64,000 nucleotides of DNA, from positions 101,957-165,956 of the forward strand of contig NZ_FOLC01000012.1 in the NCBI RefSeq assembly GCF_900112135.1, written 5' to 3'. Origin of the DNA: Collimonas sp. OK412. GTDB lineage: Bacteria; Pseudomonadota; Gammaproteobacteria; Burkholderiales; Burkholderiaceae_D. The position numbers and the translations under genes are program-made. The notes under the pieces are model-generated. The model was not told the origin of the DNA and searched no databases. It was given only the letters and a program-made list of their open reading frames with translations. Below are positions 27,749 through 38,536 of this stretch, piece by piece (within the stretch, counting starts at the first letter, position 1; every line of letters begins with the position of its first letter).

Positions 27749-28225
27749 TTACTCCCGTTCTATCAAGGCTTTCTGAGGCAGAGCGGGTTTCAATATGCTG
27801 AGATCTCCCTGTATGCGGCCGAGTTTGATGAGGCCTTTCGAATAGCCAAATCCCTTGTGGAAAATCGCCAGGTTTCCCCACGGCGCATAGTAGGCTATGT
27901 CCCCCGCAGCAGGAGTGAACCCTTCAGGCGCGTCTGTCGTTACCAGGCTTTTAGATATCTGGGCGATCTTCTCAGTGCGGTTGTAGTCGGTCAGCTCCAG
28001 CGTCAACGGAAGCATAGCCGCAAACTCAGTTGCCGTTGCATTGGCGAGCAGATCAGCGGAGAGAATTTTGTCGTTGACTGTGATACGAATCCGCATGGTT
28101 GTCTGCTTTATGTTCCCAAATTTGTTGGTTGCCTCTGTCGATGAATCCGCGGCTTTACCGATGGACAAGACACTTATCGCCGCCAAAAAAATGACTACGA
28201 AAAACGGAAGAATTCTGTTTCTCAT
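27749..28225 (-). CDS. secreted cyclophilin-like fold protein
   Basis: 158 aa. A signal peptide (MRNRILPFFVVIFLAAISVLSIGKAA) precedes a domain with MRIRITVNDKILSADLLANATA and GDIAYYAPWGNLAIFHKGFG, which fits the bacterial cyclophilin-like (cyclophil_like) family. Cytosolic relatives are common next to LysR regulators and oxidoreductases; the biochemical role is unknown. An earlier ATG at 28255 is possible. A LysR-type box lies 120 bp upstream. Confidence 0.75.
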   Translation of the reverse strand: MRNRILPFFVVIFLAAISVLSIGKAADSSTEATNKFGNIKQTTMRIRITVNDKILSADLLANATATEFAAMLPLTLELTDYNRTEKIAQISKSLVTTDAPEGFTPAAGDIAYYAPWGNLAIFHKGFGYSKGLIKLGRIQGDLSILKPALPQKALIERE

Positions 28226-28344
28226 AACCGTTCTTCGCTCGTTCCCAATGTTCATGGATCAGTCACTTTATATCGCTCAAGGATTTCAGGCCATTTTTTC
28301 AGCAATTATTGAACTGGAATAGTAGCAACTGCCTAATTGCTCCT

Positions 28345-28359
28345 ATTAGCGGGACTAAT
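28345..28359. promoter_or_regulatory. LysR-type box before the cyclophilin-like gene
   Basis: ATTAG-CGGGA-CTAAT, a perfect 5+5 inverted repeat with the classical T-N11-A pattern. The same arms and spacing occur at 29339, next to the LysR start. It is 120 bp upstream of the cyclophilin-like start. Confidence 0.6.
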
Positions 28360-28413
28360 AAAACCGCCTGAATCCATTCGAAGAATATGTCACTTCGCTT
28401 CGTGATCGGCAAT

Positions 28414-29316
28414 TCAACGCCTGCTGCCCTCATAGCGCAGGGCATTGACTACCAGCGAGAATGCCGGTGAAGGTTGGCGCCGGCTGGGATAGTACAGGTG
28501 ATAGCCTGCAAATTTGGGGCACCAGTCTTCCAATACCTTCACCAATCGACCGGATTCGATATGCAACATAAGTTCATCCTCGGGTAACAAGACTACGCCT
28601 AGGCCAGCCAATGCCGCATCAATTTGCGGTGGTGCCGTGTTGAAGATGAGGGAGCCATTCACGCGCACGTTAAGCTTTTCGCCTTTCCGCTCGAAATCCC
28701 AGACATAAAGCCCGCCAGAAGTCGGCATGCGCTGGTTGATGCAATTATGTTCAGTCAATTCATGCGGATTTTGGGGTGTCGGATGAGTAGAGAAATACTC
28801 AGGGGAAGCCGCCACTGTCATATGTAATGGTGGCCCAATCGGAACAGCGATCATGTCCTTATCGATCGTTTTTCCCCAGCGGACCCCAGCATCAAAACGT
28901 TCAGCGACAATATCGCGGAAGGCATAGCTCATATCAAACTCGATCTTGATATCCGGATACTCGCGCAGTAGCGGGCCTAATTTTGGCAATAAAGTATTTT
29001 GGATGACGCTATCGCCGGAGGTGATGCGAACGGTTCCGCCTGGTTTGTCGCGTAGCGCCGTCAAGGCCTCCAGCTCCGCTTCGATTTCGTCAAAACGGTT
29101 GCCGATGGACTGGATCAATCGCTCTCCAGCAGTAGTTAGGGAAATACTGCGCGTAGTACGCGTTAACAGCCGGATCCGCAAACGCTCTTCCAGCCCTCGA
29201 ATTGCCTGGCTCAGCGCCGATTGCGTTACACCCAACGTCGCCGCCGCGCGCGTGAAGCTGCCTTCCCTGGCTAAGGTAACAAATCCCAAGAGGTCATTGA
29301 GGTTACGTTTCATCAT
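28414..29316 (-). CDS. LysR family regulator
   Basis: 300 aa. N-terminal winged helix (GSFTRAAATLGVTQSALSQAIRGLEERLRI) with LLTRTTRSISLTTAGERL, then an effector domain with GGTVRITSGDSV and GVVLLPEDELM. It starts MMKRNLNDLLGF; the first ATG is six bases after GGGAA. Divergent from the MFS gene and oriented toward the cyclophilin-like gene, both of which carry an ATTAG-N5-CTAAT site, so it probably regulates both. Confidence 0.9.
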   Translation of the reverse strand: MMKRNLNDLLGFVTLAREGSFTRAAATLGVTQSALSQAIRGLEERLRIRLLTRTTRSISLTTAGERLIQSIGNRFDEIEAELEALTALRDKPGGTVRITSGDSVIQNTLLPKLGPLLREYPDIKIEFDMSYAFRDIVAERFDAGVRWGKTIDKDMIAVPIGPPLHMTVAASPEYFSTHPTPQNPHELTEHNCINQRMPTSGGLYVWDFERKGEKLNVRVNGSLIFNTAPPQIDAALAGLGVVLLPEDELMLHIESGRLVKVLEDWCPKFAGYHLYYPSRRQPSPAFSLVVNALRYEGSRR

Positions 29317-29338
29317 GCTGTATTCCCGGGGCTGATTA

Positions 29339-29353
29339 ATTAGTCGTGCTAAT
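29339..29353. promoter_or_regulatory. LysR-type box in the lysR/MFS divergent region
   Basis: ATTAG-TCGTG-CTAAT, the same T-N11-A arms as at 28345. It is 23 bp upstream of the LysR start and about 145 bp before the MFS start, suited to both autoregulation and activation. Confidence 0.6.
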
Positions 29354-29497
29354 AGGGTAGTTAAGAATTCATTACCTAGTCAAGCCCGCTCGCATTTGCG
29401 ACACTTGCTGCAAGTTGAAAAGGCACACCGCGATGCTGCATGAACATGCCCAAGCGGTGTGCCGACCACTATCCAATCAATACCCTATATCCACACT

Positions 29498-30757
29498 ATG
29501 TCTACATTAACCCCAGACGTCCTGAGCAGGGATGTGTCTCGTACTATGGAAAGCGCGCAAAAATCGCATGAGTCACGGGAATTTCGTGATTCCCGCGCCC
29601 ATTGGAGCGGTATCTTCGCCATGACGCTATGCGCATTTGCCCTCGTCGCGTCTGAATTCATGCCGGTCAGCTTGCTGACCCCCATTGCCGCGGATCTGAA
29701 GATCAGTGAGGGGCTAGCTGGCCAGGCTATCTCGGTTTCGGGTGCCTTTGCTGTCATCACGAGCCTGAGCATCTCTGCCTTTGCTGGCAACATGAGTCGC
29801 AAGACGTTGCTGCTCTGGCTAACTGGGCTCATGTTTTTGTCTAGTCCCATCATTGCCTTGGCGCCGAATTACCTAATTTACATGGCTGGCCGTATTCTGA
29901 TCGGTGTCGCCATCGGCGGCTTCTGGTCGATGTCTGCTGCTGCGGCAATACGCTTGGTGCCGCTTTCAAAGGTGGCCAAGGCGCTTGCCATTCTCAACGG
30001 GGGGAACGCATTGGCGACAGTCATCGCGGCGCCATTGGGAAGCTATCTCGGCGCGATTATTGGCTGGCGTGGCGCCTTTTTCTGCTTGGCGCCAGTGGCG
30101 CTTCTCGCTTTTGTCTGGCAATGGATAAGTTTGCCGACCATGAAGGTCGAACAAAGTGCGAGCGGCGATAGGAATGTTCTCAAACTATTAAAAAATCCAC
30201 TCATTGCATTTGGGATGGCTGGTGCCAGTTTCTTTTTCATGGGGCAATTTGCGTTGTTCACCTATCTCCGCCCATTCTTGGAGACTGTGACGCAAGTCGA
30301 CGTTAAGACGCTGTCCATCATTCTCTTGGCGATGGGGGTTGCCGGCTTCATTGGCACGATGCTAATCGGAAGACTTCTCAATCGAGGGCTTTACCGAACA
30401 TTGATCGTTATACCTCTACTCATGGCTACTATCGCCATCACCCTTGTTGTATCGGGACACCAAGTTCTTCCGGTGAGCCTGCTATTGGGGGCGTGGGGAT
30501 TGATCGCGACGGCAGCACCAGTGGGCTGGTGGTCTTGGGTTGCGAAGATGATGCCGCATAACGCGGAGGCAGGAGGCGGTCTGATGGTGGCGCTGATTCA
30601 GTTGGCGATCGGGTTGGGTTCTACGGTTGGGGGCTTGCTATTCGACATGAGCGGCTATCAAAGTCTCTTCATTGTCAGTGCGGTGTTTTTGGTCGTTGCT
30701 GCTCTGTTGGTTGGTTACACGGCACGCACCCATCGTGTCCAGCATGATTCATGCTGA
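29498..30757 (+). CDS. MFS transporter, DHA1 family efflux type
   Basis: 419 aa with twelve hydrophobic segments. The N-terminal half has ASEFMPVSLLTPIAADLKIS (the SE-P-L-P-A motif of the YdhP/NepI group) and GRILIGVAIGGFWSMSAA. Members export purine nucleosides, drugs or arabinose; the substrate here is not evident. The frame extends to a GTG at 29459, but ATG 29498 gives the usual short cytoplasmic N-terminus. Divergent from the LysR gene. Confidence 0.88.
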   Translation: MSTLTPDVLSRDVSRTMESAQKSHESREFRDSRAHWSGIFAMTLCAFALVASEFMPVSLLTPIAADLKISEGLAGQAISVSGAFAVITSLSISAFAGNMSRKTLLLWLTGLMFLSSPIIALAPNYLIYMAGRILIGVAIGGFWSMSAAAAIRLVPLSKVAKALAILNGGNALATVIAAPLGSYLGAIIGWRGAFFCLAPVALLAFVWQWISLPTMKVEQSASGDRNVLKLLKNPLIAFGMAGASFFFMGQFALFTYLRPFLETVTQVDVKTLSIILLAMGVAGFIGTMLIGRLLNRGLYRTLIVIPLLMATIAITLVVSGHQVLPVSLLLGAWGLIATAAPVGWWSWVAKMMPHNAEAGGGLMVALIQLAIGLGSTVGGLLFDMSGYQSLFIVSAVFLVVAALLVGYTARTHRVQHDSC

Positions 30758-30826
30758 ATTTCAAAAGCCGCACCAAAGCTCTTAGGGTTCAAATCAGCGT
30801 ATCAATATTTACTCGAAGGAAGTTCA

Positions 30827-31855
30827 ATGAAAAGATTTATTTCCATGCTGGGAATGTTTCTCAGCTCGTTTTCACTTATGGCGGCAGACATGACCAATGG
30901 TGCAGATAATTTCTACAAAAGCGACAAAGTGACTCTTCAAAAGGTCAGTTTTAACAATCAGTACAAAATGAAAGTGGTGGGCAACTTATTTGTGCCAAAG
31001 AATCTTGATCGGAGCTCGTCTTATCCAGCGATCATTGTCGGTCATCCAATGGGCGCCGTGAAAGAACAGAGCTCGAATCTGTATGCGCAGAAATTGGCTG
31101 AGCAAGGCTTTGTAACCTTGGCAATCGATCAGTCGTTCTGGGGAGAAAGCGAAGGGCAGCCGCGTAATGCTGTTGCTCCGGATATCTATGCCGAAGCTTT
31201 TAGCGCTGCAGTAGACTATTTAGGTACCCAGTCATTCGTGAACCGGGAGCGCATCGGTGTGCTTGGCATCTGCGGTAGCGGAAGTTTCGTTATTAGTGCT
31301 GCCAAGATTGATCCACGTATGAAGGCCATAGCGACTGTCAGTATGTACGACATGGGTGCGGCGAACCGTAACGCGTTGAATCACTCGCTGACTCTCGATC
31401 AACGCAAGCAGATCATTGTTGAAGCCACAGAACAACGCTACGTAGAGTTCACAGGTGGTGCAACGAAGTACACGAGTGGTACCGATCACAAGTTGGATGA
31501 AAGCACTCATCCCATTCAGCGTGAATTTTATGACTTTTATCGTACTTCCAGAGGCGATTTCACTCCTGCAGGCTCGTCGCCGCAGCTGACAACGCATCCA
31601 ACTTTGACTAGCAATGTCAAGTTCATGAATTTCTATCCGTTCAACGATATCGAGACGATTTCTCCGCGTCCCATGCTGTTCATCACGGGCGATCAGGCTC
31701 ACTCAAAGGAATTTAGCGAAGAGGCATATCGACTCGCCGGACAGCCGAAGGAGCTATACTGGGTCAAGGGCGCCGGGCACGTGGATCTCTACGATCGCAC
31801 TGACCTAATTCCTTTCGAAAAACTGACTTCGTTCTTCCGTACCAATCTGAAGTAA
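30827..31855 (+). CDS. secreted alpha/beta hydrolase (dienelactone hydrolase-like)
   Basis: 342 aa with a signal peptide (MKRFISMLGMFLSSFSLMAA). The fold shows IIVGHPMGAVKEQ (oxyanion region), LAIDQSFWGESEG, the nucleophile elbow GICGSGSF and, late, GDQAHSKEF and GAGHVDLYD with the catalytic Asp and His. The elbow has Cys at the nucleophile position of GxCxG, as in dienelactone hydrolases, and a Ser two residues later as in YcjY-like proteins, so the nucleophile is uncertain. Start preceded by GAAGGAAG. Follows the MFS gene by 70 bp, perhaps in one transcript. Confidence 0.85.
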   Translation: MKRFISMLGMFLSSFSLMAADMTNGADNFYKSDKVTLQKVSFNNQYKMKVVGNLFVPKNLDRSSSYPAIIVGHPMGAVKEQSSNLYAQKLAEQGFVTLAIDQSFWGESEGQPRNAVAPDIYAEAFSAAVDYLGTQSFVNRERIGVLGICGSGSFVISAAKIDPRMKAIATVSMYDMGAANRNALNHSLTLDQRKQIIVEATEQRYVEFTGGATKYTSGTDHKLDESTHPIQREFYDFYRTSRGDFTPAGSSPQLTTHPTLTSNVKFMNFYPFNDIETISPRPMLFITGDQAHSKEFSEEAYRLAGQPKELYWVKGAGHVDLYDRTDLIPFEKLTSFFRTNLK

Positions 31856-31883
31856 GTAACCGCTTTGACGTTTGATTAACGGC

Positions 31884-31910
31884 GATGGATGGCTGCGCAA
31901 GCCATCCATC
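31884..31910. terminator. hairpin after the hydrolase gene
   Basis: GATGGATGGC / GCCATCCATC with a 7-base loop, 28 bp after the stop, no T-tract. Confidence 0.45.
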
Positions 31911-31954
31911 CTTACTTCGGCATCAAGAATATATTTGTCGACATCCGCCGCAGT

Positions 31955-32167
31955 AGTTAGCATCTTTGTTCTGAAGGACCAGGCGCTATTCCGACCTATT
32001 AAAGTCGAAAACAGGACCATAGCATCCATGCGGATTCCAGACCATGCGAATCGAGTTACATATTGTCCAGAGTCGAAAACACATCAGCGCAAGCTCGGGG
32101 ACTCGGCGTTCGTTCAACAAATAAAGTCGAAAACTAACCGTTTCGATACGTCGGGACGCAGTCACAA
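31955..32167. repeat. 213-bp dispersed repeat, copy A
   Basis: Starts AGTTAGCATCTTTGTTCT and contains three direct copies of an AGTCGAAAAC motif (about 32002, 32070 and 32122). It matches 42050-42262 over its full 213 bp with scattered differences. Multiple short repeats of this kind at one end are typical of IS21-family termini, so it may be an IS end or a derived non-autonomous element. No open frame is inside. The remainder of the 31856-32538 gap holds nothing I recognise. Confidence 0.7.
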
Positions 32168-32538
32168 CCTTGGCCCAGCCCGAGGGGTTCATATATGGAC
32201 GCCTTCAATTTGCAAGTAGTAACCCGATTTGGCTGCGGAAGTGTTCGTTTGCTTGCTGAGTTGGCCCGCCCGCCAACCGAGCCGAAAAAAAATCATCGTA
32301 CAGCGGCGAGCCGAGTGAATTCCGCGAAAATTCGAAAGGCCGAGTGCCGGGACCAAAGAAGCCATGGATTTGGGTGCATCAGGTGGCGCCCCACGTCAAT
32401 ATGGTAATGACGCCACGCTTACCGATGAATTAAATTCAAATAAAACTGGCACACTCGCTCATCCAAATAAAAGGGGGGCATTTCAACGGCTGCCTCTGGC
32501 CTGGTCGAATGCAGACATGTCCCAAGTGCCAGATGAGT

Positions 32539-33561
32539 TCATTCACGTGCTGTCCTGGCCGGACCGGTTGATGCGCGTTCTATTAATTCGGGCGTTGCTG
32601 TGATACGCATTGCAGCCGATTGGCCGGGCTTGCTGATCAGGTCCAGCAGCAGCGTGATGGCCATCTCGGCTGCGCTGACTGTCGGCACGGCCACCGTCGT
32701 CAGGGCCGGACGGGAAAGGCGCGCCCATTGAATGTCGGTGATGCCGATAATCGAAATATCCTGAGGCACCTTCAATCCCAGATCGGCCGCGGCGTTCAAA
32801 GCGCCAAGCGCCGGCAGATCATTGCTGGCAAAAATGGCGGTCAGCTGCGGATGCGCCTCGAGCAAGGCTTTCGCGCTTTCATAGCCGGCCTCTACCGAGT
32901 CTTCGATGTAGCGCGTGCGGTTCTGAGGATGTTTTTGTCCGACTGCGGCGCAGGCGGACAGATATCCTTTGTAGCGTTCGGCGTGTATGCCGTTGACCTT
33001 GCTGCCAACCAGCGCACCAATATGCCGGTGGCCCAGGGCGATGAGATGGCGTCCTGCGATCGCGCCTGCTTCAAAAAAATCAACGGCGATGCAGGGCAGT
33101 TCAGGTGGCGCATCCAATTTTTCCCACATGCAGAGTACCACCGGAGCGCCACGCTGCTCAGTTCTCTTCAGGTCGTCGATGGACAGGTTGGCGTTCATTA
33201 CCAGCACGCCTTCGGACAAGGTGCCTGCGATCTGGTCGAGATAGGCGCGCCCCGTTGCCGGGTCGTCATTGGTGTTGCAGACAATCAGAAATCGTCCGTT
33301 GGCATGCGCTGCGCGTTCAGCGGCCAGTGCAAATTCGGGATAGAAAGGATTGGCAATGCTGGATACCATCAGGGCCAGTGTTGGCGCACATCCTTCTGCC
33401 AGCGCGCGAGCGGTGAGATGCGGACGATATCCTAACTGTTCGACTGCCGCGAGAACGCGCAAGCGGGTCTGCTCGCCGACCTTGCCGCGTTTGCGCAGGA
33501 CGTTGGAAACTGTCGCGGACGTCACGCCGGCCAAGTGGGCTACTTCAGAAAGGGTGGGCAT
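32539..33561 (-). CDS. LacI family regulator of the galactoside operon
   Basis: 340 aa. The LacI helix-turn-helix is at the start (TLSEVAHLAGVTSATVSNVL) with the hinge YRPHLTARAL, then a periplasmic-binding-protein-like sugar domain (LALMVSSIANPFYPEFA, FASNDLPALGAL). The frame stays open upstream, but MPTLSEVA is the natural start; no Shine-Dalgarno sequence is seen. A perfect LacI-type operator lies between it and the divergent transporter/beta-galactosidase operon. Confidence 0.92.
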   Translation of the reverse strand: MPTLSEVAHLAGVTSATVSNVLRKRGKVGEQTRLRVLAAVEQLGYRPHLTARALAEGCAPTLALMVSSIANPFYPEFALAAERAAHANGRFLIVCNTNDDPATGRAYLDQIAGTLSEGVLVMNANLSIDDLKRTEQRGAPVVLCMWEKLDAPPELPCIAVDFFEAGAIAGRHLIALGHRHIGALVGSKVNGIHAERYKGYLSACAAVGQKHPQNRTRYIEDSVEAGYESAKALLEAHPQLTAIFASNDLPALGALNAAADLGLKVPQDISIIGITDIQWARLSRPALTTVAVPTVSAAEMAITLLLDLISKPGQSAAMRITATPELIERASTGPARTARE

Positions 33562-33807
33562 GGAGTGGAGGAAAATTTGAGCTCTCGTATTCAACCGCCT
33601 ATCACCGATATTGTCAACGTGGCATATCGCACGGACTGAACCGCCAAGCCGATGGCAGCGCTCGGGGGCTGGAAAATGTTGTTGCAAACGCAGCGTTGAA
33701 CTGTGCCGCAATTTCGATTGCACAGAAAAAAGAAGGTTGGTATTATCAAACGAAACGATCGGCACCAACGGCGTCATTCTCAGAATAACAACGTGGAGAC
33801 AATATCA

Positions 33808-33855
33808 ATGAAGTTCAAAAAAAGCAGCAGCATTTTTTTTGCAGCAGCAGGTTAA
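33808..33855 (+). other. 15-codon leader ORF overlapping the LacI operator
   Basis: ATG at 33808 with GGAGA 8 bases upstream, reading MKFKKSSSIFFAAAG then TAA inside the operator palindrome. It looks like the first half of a signal peptide, so it may be the stump of a deleted gene or a small leader. Tandem GCAGCA triplets occur on both sides of the poly-T. Confidence 0.3.
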
Positions 33856-33865
33856 GCGCTTAACC
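33850..33865. promoter_or_regulatory. LacI-family operator
   Basis: Perfect 16-bp palindrome GGTTAAGCGCTTAACC with the central CG typical of LacI/GalR operators. It is about 150 bp upstream of the ABC ATPase start and 290 bp from the divergent lacI start, placed to control the galactoside operon. Confidence 0.75.
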
Positions 33866-34018
33866 TATTAACCTTTTCCCCCATTCAAACCAGGCGGCAT
33901 GTCACTCCATCAGCTGGTTCCAACTGATTGAACGGCTGGGATCGCGGGGTCGACTGAAGCTGCTTGTTTGGGCAATTTCATAGTCTAGTTTTGTCAACTT
34001 CCGCAAGGAAAGGGACCT

Positions 34019-35158
<1,140 letters not shown>

Positions 35159-35221
35159 TAGGCATCGCAACAACGATACAACAACGACCACAGTAACGAT
35201 CACAACCACGGAGTGAGATTC

Positions 35222-37189
35222 ATGTCGATACGATTAGGGGTGTGCTACTACCCTGAACACTGGTCCGAAGAGATCTGGCGCAGCGATGCGCAACGCATGA
35301 CGGCGCTGGGTATCAAGCAAGTGCGCATCGGCGAATTCGCCTGGAGCCGGATCGAACCGTCGCCCGGAGAATACCAATGGGACTGGCTGGACCGTGCGAT
35401 TCAGGTGCTGGCCGATGCCAACCTGGAAGTCGTCATGTGCACGCCGACGGCGACGCCGCCGAAGTGGCTGATTGACCAGCACGCGGATATCCTGCCGGTG
35501 GATGCCAACGGCAGGGCGCGGGGCTTCGGTTCGCGCCGCCATTACGACTTTTCTTCGCCGTCGTATTTCAAGGAATCGCAACGCATCGTCACTCTCCTGG
35601 CCGAACGTTATGGCCCGCATCCGGCAATTACCGCTTGGCAGGTGGATAACGAATACGGTTGCCATCATACCGTGGTGAGTTATTCGGCCGCGGCACAACA
35701 AGGATTTCGCCGTTGGCTGCAGCAGCGCTATCACACCATAGACGCGCTTAACCAGGCTTGGGGCACCGTGTTCTGGAGCGCCGAGTACCGCAGTTTCGAC
35801 GAAATCGATGCGCCGGTCGGCACCGTGACGGAAGCGCATCCTTCACATCGCCTGGATTACCGCCGCTTTGCGTCCGATGAAGTGCTGCGCTATAACCGCA
35901 TGCAAGTCGATATCCTGAGAGCGCACGCGCCAGGACGTCTGATGGTGCACAATTTCATGCAAATGTTTACCGAATTCGACCACTACCCGGTAGCGGCGGA
36001 TCTCGACGTCGCCAGCTGGGACAGTTATCCACTCGGCGCCCTGGAAGAGCTGTGGTTCGCGCCGGAAATCAAAGCCCGCTGGCTGCGCACCGGCCATCCT
36101 GACTTCGCTTCCTTTAATCACGATTTGTACCGGGGCATGTCGGCGCAACCGTTCTGGGTAATGGAGCAGCAGCCGGGCCCGGTGAACTGGGCGCAATGGA
36201 ATCCGAATCCTCTGCCGGGCATGGTGCGCCTGTGGAGTTGGGAAGCCTTTGCACACGGCGCCGGCTGCGTCTCCTACTTCCGCTGGCGGCAAGTGCCGTT
36301 TGCCCAGGAACAAATGCATGCGGGCTTGAATACGCCCGATAATCGCCTCGATATCGGCGGCCATGAAGCGCAGCGCGTGGCCGAGGAAATACAGCAGGTC
36401 GAGCTGGCGGCGGGAGGGCTGCAGCAACCGCGCGGCAAGGTCGCGCTGCTGTTCGATTACGCCGCCAAGTGGCTGTTCGAGATCCATCCGCAGGGGGCGG
36501 ATTTTCATTATCCGCAGATCGCCTTCGAATATTATTCTGCCTTGCGTTCGCTTGGCCTGGATGTGGATATTGTTCCGCTCAGCGCAAAGCTTGATGGCTA
36601 CGCCATGATCGTGGTGCCGCCGTTGCCGGTGCTGCCGGCCGACCTGGCCGCCCGCCTGAGGGCGAGCGGGGCGCAGGTATTGCTCGGACCGCGTAGCGGC
36701 TCCAAGACCGAGTCCTTGCAAATACCGGCGAATCTGCCGCCGGGGCCTCTGCAGGAAATACTGCCGATACGCGTATGGCGGGTCGAATCGATGCGACCTG
36801 GTATAACGGAACCGGTCGAGTGCGGCGGACGGCATGGCAAGGCGTATCACTGGCGCGACCTGATCGAGGCCGGGGACAATGTAAAGGTCGTCGCCGCGTT
36901 CGGCGACGGCCATCCTGCGATAGTGCAACATGAGTGCTTGCACTATCTGGCCGGCGTGTTCGATGCCGATTTCACCTGCGACTACTTCGAGCGGACTGCG
37001 CTTGCTGCCGGCCTGGCGCCGGAGCGTTTGCCGGAAACTTTGCGCATCAGCCATCGGGGCGGACTGACGTTCGCCTTCAATTACGGTAATCAGTCATGCG
37101 TTGTGCCGCATGGCGAGCATGCTGAATTCATTGTCGGCGCCAGCCCGCTTGCAGCACAGGGAGTCGCCATTTATCGCCGGCGGAATTGA
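35222..37189 (+). CDS. GH42 beta-galactosidase
   Basis: 655 aa, cytoplasmic (no signal peptide). N-terminal barrel begins [14 protein letters not shown]; the acid/base is Glu144 in WQVDNEYG and the nucleophile Glu315 in [10 protein letters not shown] trimerisation domain ([15 protein letters not shown]) and a small C-terminal beta domain follow, as in other GH42 enzymes. It hydrolyses beta-1,4-linked galactosides such as galacto-oligosaccharides or lactose; the setting inside an ABC uptake operon implies imported short galactosides. I use the ATG at 35222. Confidence 0.95.
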   Translation: MSIRLGVCYYPEHWSEEIWRSDAQRMTALGIKQVRIGEFAWSRIEPSPGEYQWDWLDRAIQVLADANLEVVMCTPTATPPKWLIDQHADILPVDANGRARGFGSRRHYDFSSPSYFKESQRIVTLLAERYGPHPAITAWQVDNEYGCHHTVVSYSAAAQQGFRRWLQQRYHTIDALNQAWGTVFWSAEYRSFDEIDAPVGTVTEAHPSHRLDYRRFASDEVLRYNRMQVDILRAHAPGRLMVHNFMQMFTEFDHYPVAADLDVASWDSYPLGALEELWFAPEIKARWLRTGHPDFASFNHDLYRGMSAQPFWVMEQQPGPVNWAQWNPNPLPGMVRLWSWEAFAHGAGCVSYFRWRQVPFAQEQMHAGLNTPDNRLDIGGHEAQRVAEEIQQVELAAGGLQQPRGKVALLFDYAAKWLFEIHPQGADFHYPQIAFEYYSALRSLGLDVDIVPLSAKLDGYAMIVVPPLPVLPADLAARLRASGAQVLLGPRSGSKTESLQIPANLPPGPLQEILPIRVWRVESMRPGITEPVECGGRHGKAYHWRDLIEAGDNVKVVAAFGDGHPAIVQHECLHYLAGVFDADFTCDYFERTALAAGLAPERLPETLRISHRGGLTFAFNYGNQSCVVPHGEHAEFIVGASPLAAQGVAIYRRRN

Positions 37190-37236
37190 AAATTTGGTAA
37201 GGTCGTTTTATAAGCCACAATAACTAGGAGACAAGT

Positions 37237-38475
37237 ATGAAAAAGCTGTTTTGCATAGGTTTACTGGCAGCCTTGCTGGTTTCAGCGTTGGGTTCGGCCG
37301 CAGCCGGAACCCTGGCCGTCAATATCGCCTACAAAGGCGCGAGCCAACGCGCGGTATGGCAATCGACACTGGACGAATTCAAGAAGGCCAACCCGGATGT
37401 AGATATCAAAGCGGCATTCGTCGAGGAGGAGGCTTACAAGGTGCAACTGCCGGGCTGGCTGTCAACCCAGGCGCCGGACGTCATCAATTGGCATAACGGC
37501 GAACGTATGGCGTTCTACGCCAGCCGCGGCTTGCTGGAAGACCTCAGCGACGACTGGAAGAAAAACAAATGGGATGAGATCTATGCCTCCACTAAGGACG
37601 CCTCGTCGTACAAGGGCAAACAATACGCACTGCCGACTGTGTATTATTCCTGGGGTTTGTTTTATCGCAAGGACGTGTTCAAGACCGCCGGCATTGCCGG
37701 AGAACCGAAAACCTGGGAAGAGTTTCTCGACGCCTGCAACAAATTGAAGGCGGCCGGCGTTACCCCGTTCGCGGTCGGTGGCCGCGATTCCTGGACCTTG
37801 GCAGGCTGGTTTGATTATCTGGATTTACGCCTGAACGGCAACGCTTTCCATCAGCAGCTGATGGCCGGTGAAATCCCTTACACCGATGCGCGCGTTAAAA
37901 AAGTCTACAGCGCCTGGAAAACCCTGATCGACAACAAATACTTCATCGATAATTCGCTGTCTTACGATCTCGACGGCGCCCAGCCGTTCCTGTTCCAGGG
38001 CAAGGCGGCCATGATGCTGATGGGGACTTTCATTGCAAAGGGATTCCCGCCAAAACTGGCTGCCAACATGGGATATTTCCAGTTCCCGATCATCGACGCC
38101 AAGATTCCTACCGCCGAGGACGGTCCGGCAGAATCGATCCATATCCCCAGCAAGGCGCGCAACAAGGTTGACGCCCATCGTTTCCTCGCCTTTGTCGGCA
38201 CGCCGGCGATCAGCGCCAAGCTTGCCGAGGGGCTGGGATCGTTGCCGGCGAATAGCAAAGCACCGGAACCGACCGAATCGATTTCACGCATCGGCTTCCA
38301 GATTCTGTCGAACACCAAGGGCGGCATCGCGCAATTCTATGATCGCGACATGACCAAGGAAATGGCGGACGAAGGCATGAAGGGCATGCAGAAGTTCATC
38401 AGCGATCCGGGCAAGCTCGATGAAGTCCTCAATGAACTTGAACAAAGCCGCAAGCGCATCTACAAGAAAACGTGA
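37237..38475 (+). CDS. extracellular sugar-binding protein (family 1)
   Basis: 412 aa with a signal peptide (MKKLFCIGLLAALLVSALGSAAAG). Mature features include WQSTLDEFKKANPDVDIK, PDVINWHNGERM, and PTVYYSWGLFYRKDVF with PKTWEEFL, typical of MalE/oligosaccharide-binding proteins. It delivers the galactoside to the permeases. ACTAGGAGACA precedes the ATG. A terminator-like hairpin follows before the permease genes. Confidence 0.93.
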   Translation: MKKLFCIGLLAALLVSALGSAAAGTLAVNIAYKGASQRAVWQSTLDEFKKANPDVDIKAAFVEEEAYKVQLPGWLSTQAPDVINWHNGERMAFYASRGLLEDLSDDWKKNKWDEIYASTKDASSYKGKQYALPTVYYSWGLFYRKDVFKTAGIAGEPKTWEEFLDACNKLKAAGVTPFAVGGRDSWTLAGWFDYLDLRLNGNAFHQQLMAGEIPYTDARVKKVYSAWKTLIDNKYFIDNSLSYDLDGAQPFLFQGKAAMMLMGTFIAKGFPPKLAANMGYFQFPIIDAKIPTAEDGPAESIHIPSKARNKVDAHRFLAFVGTPAISAKLAEGLGSLPANSKAPEPTESISRIGFQILSNTKGGIAQFYDRDMTKEMADEGMKGMQKFISDPGKLDEVLNELEQSRKRIYKKT

Positions 38476-38536
38476 GCTGCCTGCTAACGGATGTTCATCA
38501 GTACCCGCGAGGGGGCAACCGCTGCATTACTGTGCG

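Noticed and set aside
35843..37054. A 403-codon minus-strand open frame opposite the beta-galactosidase
   Set aside because: Shadow of the GH42 coding sequence; no recognisable domain.
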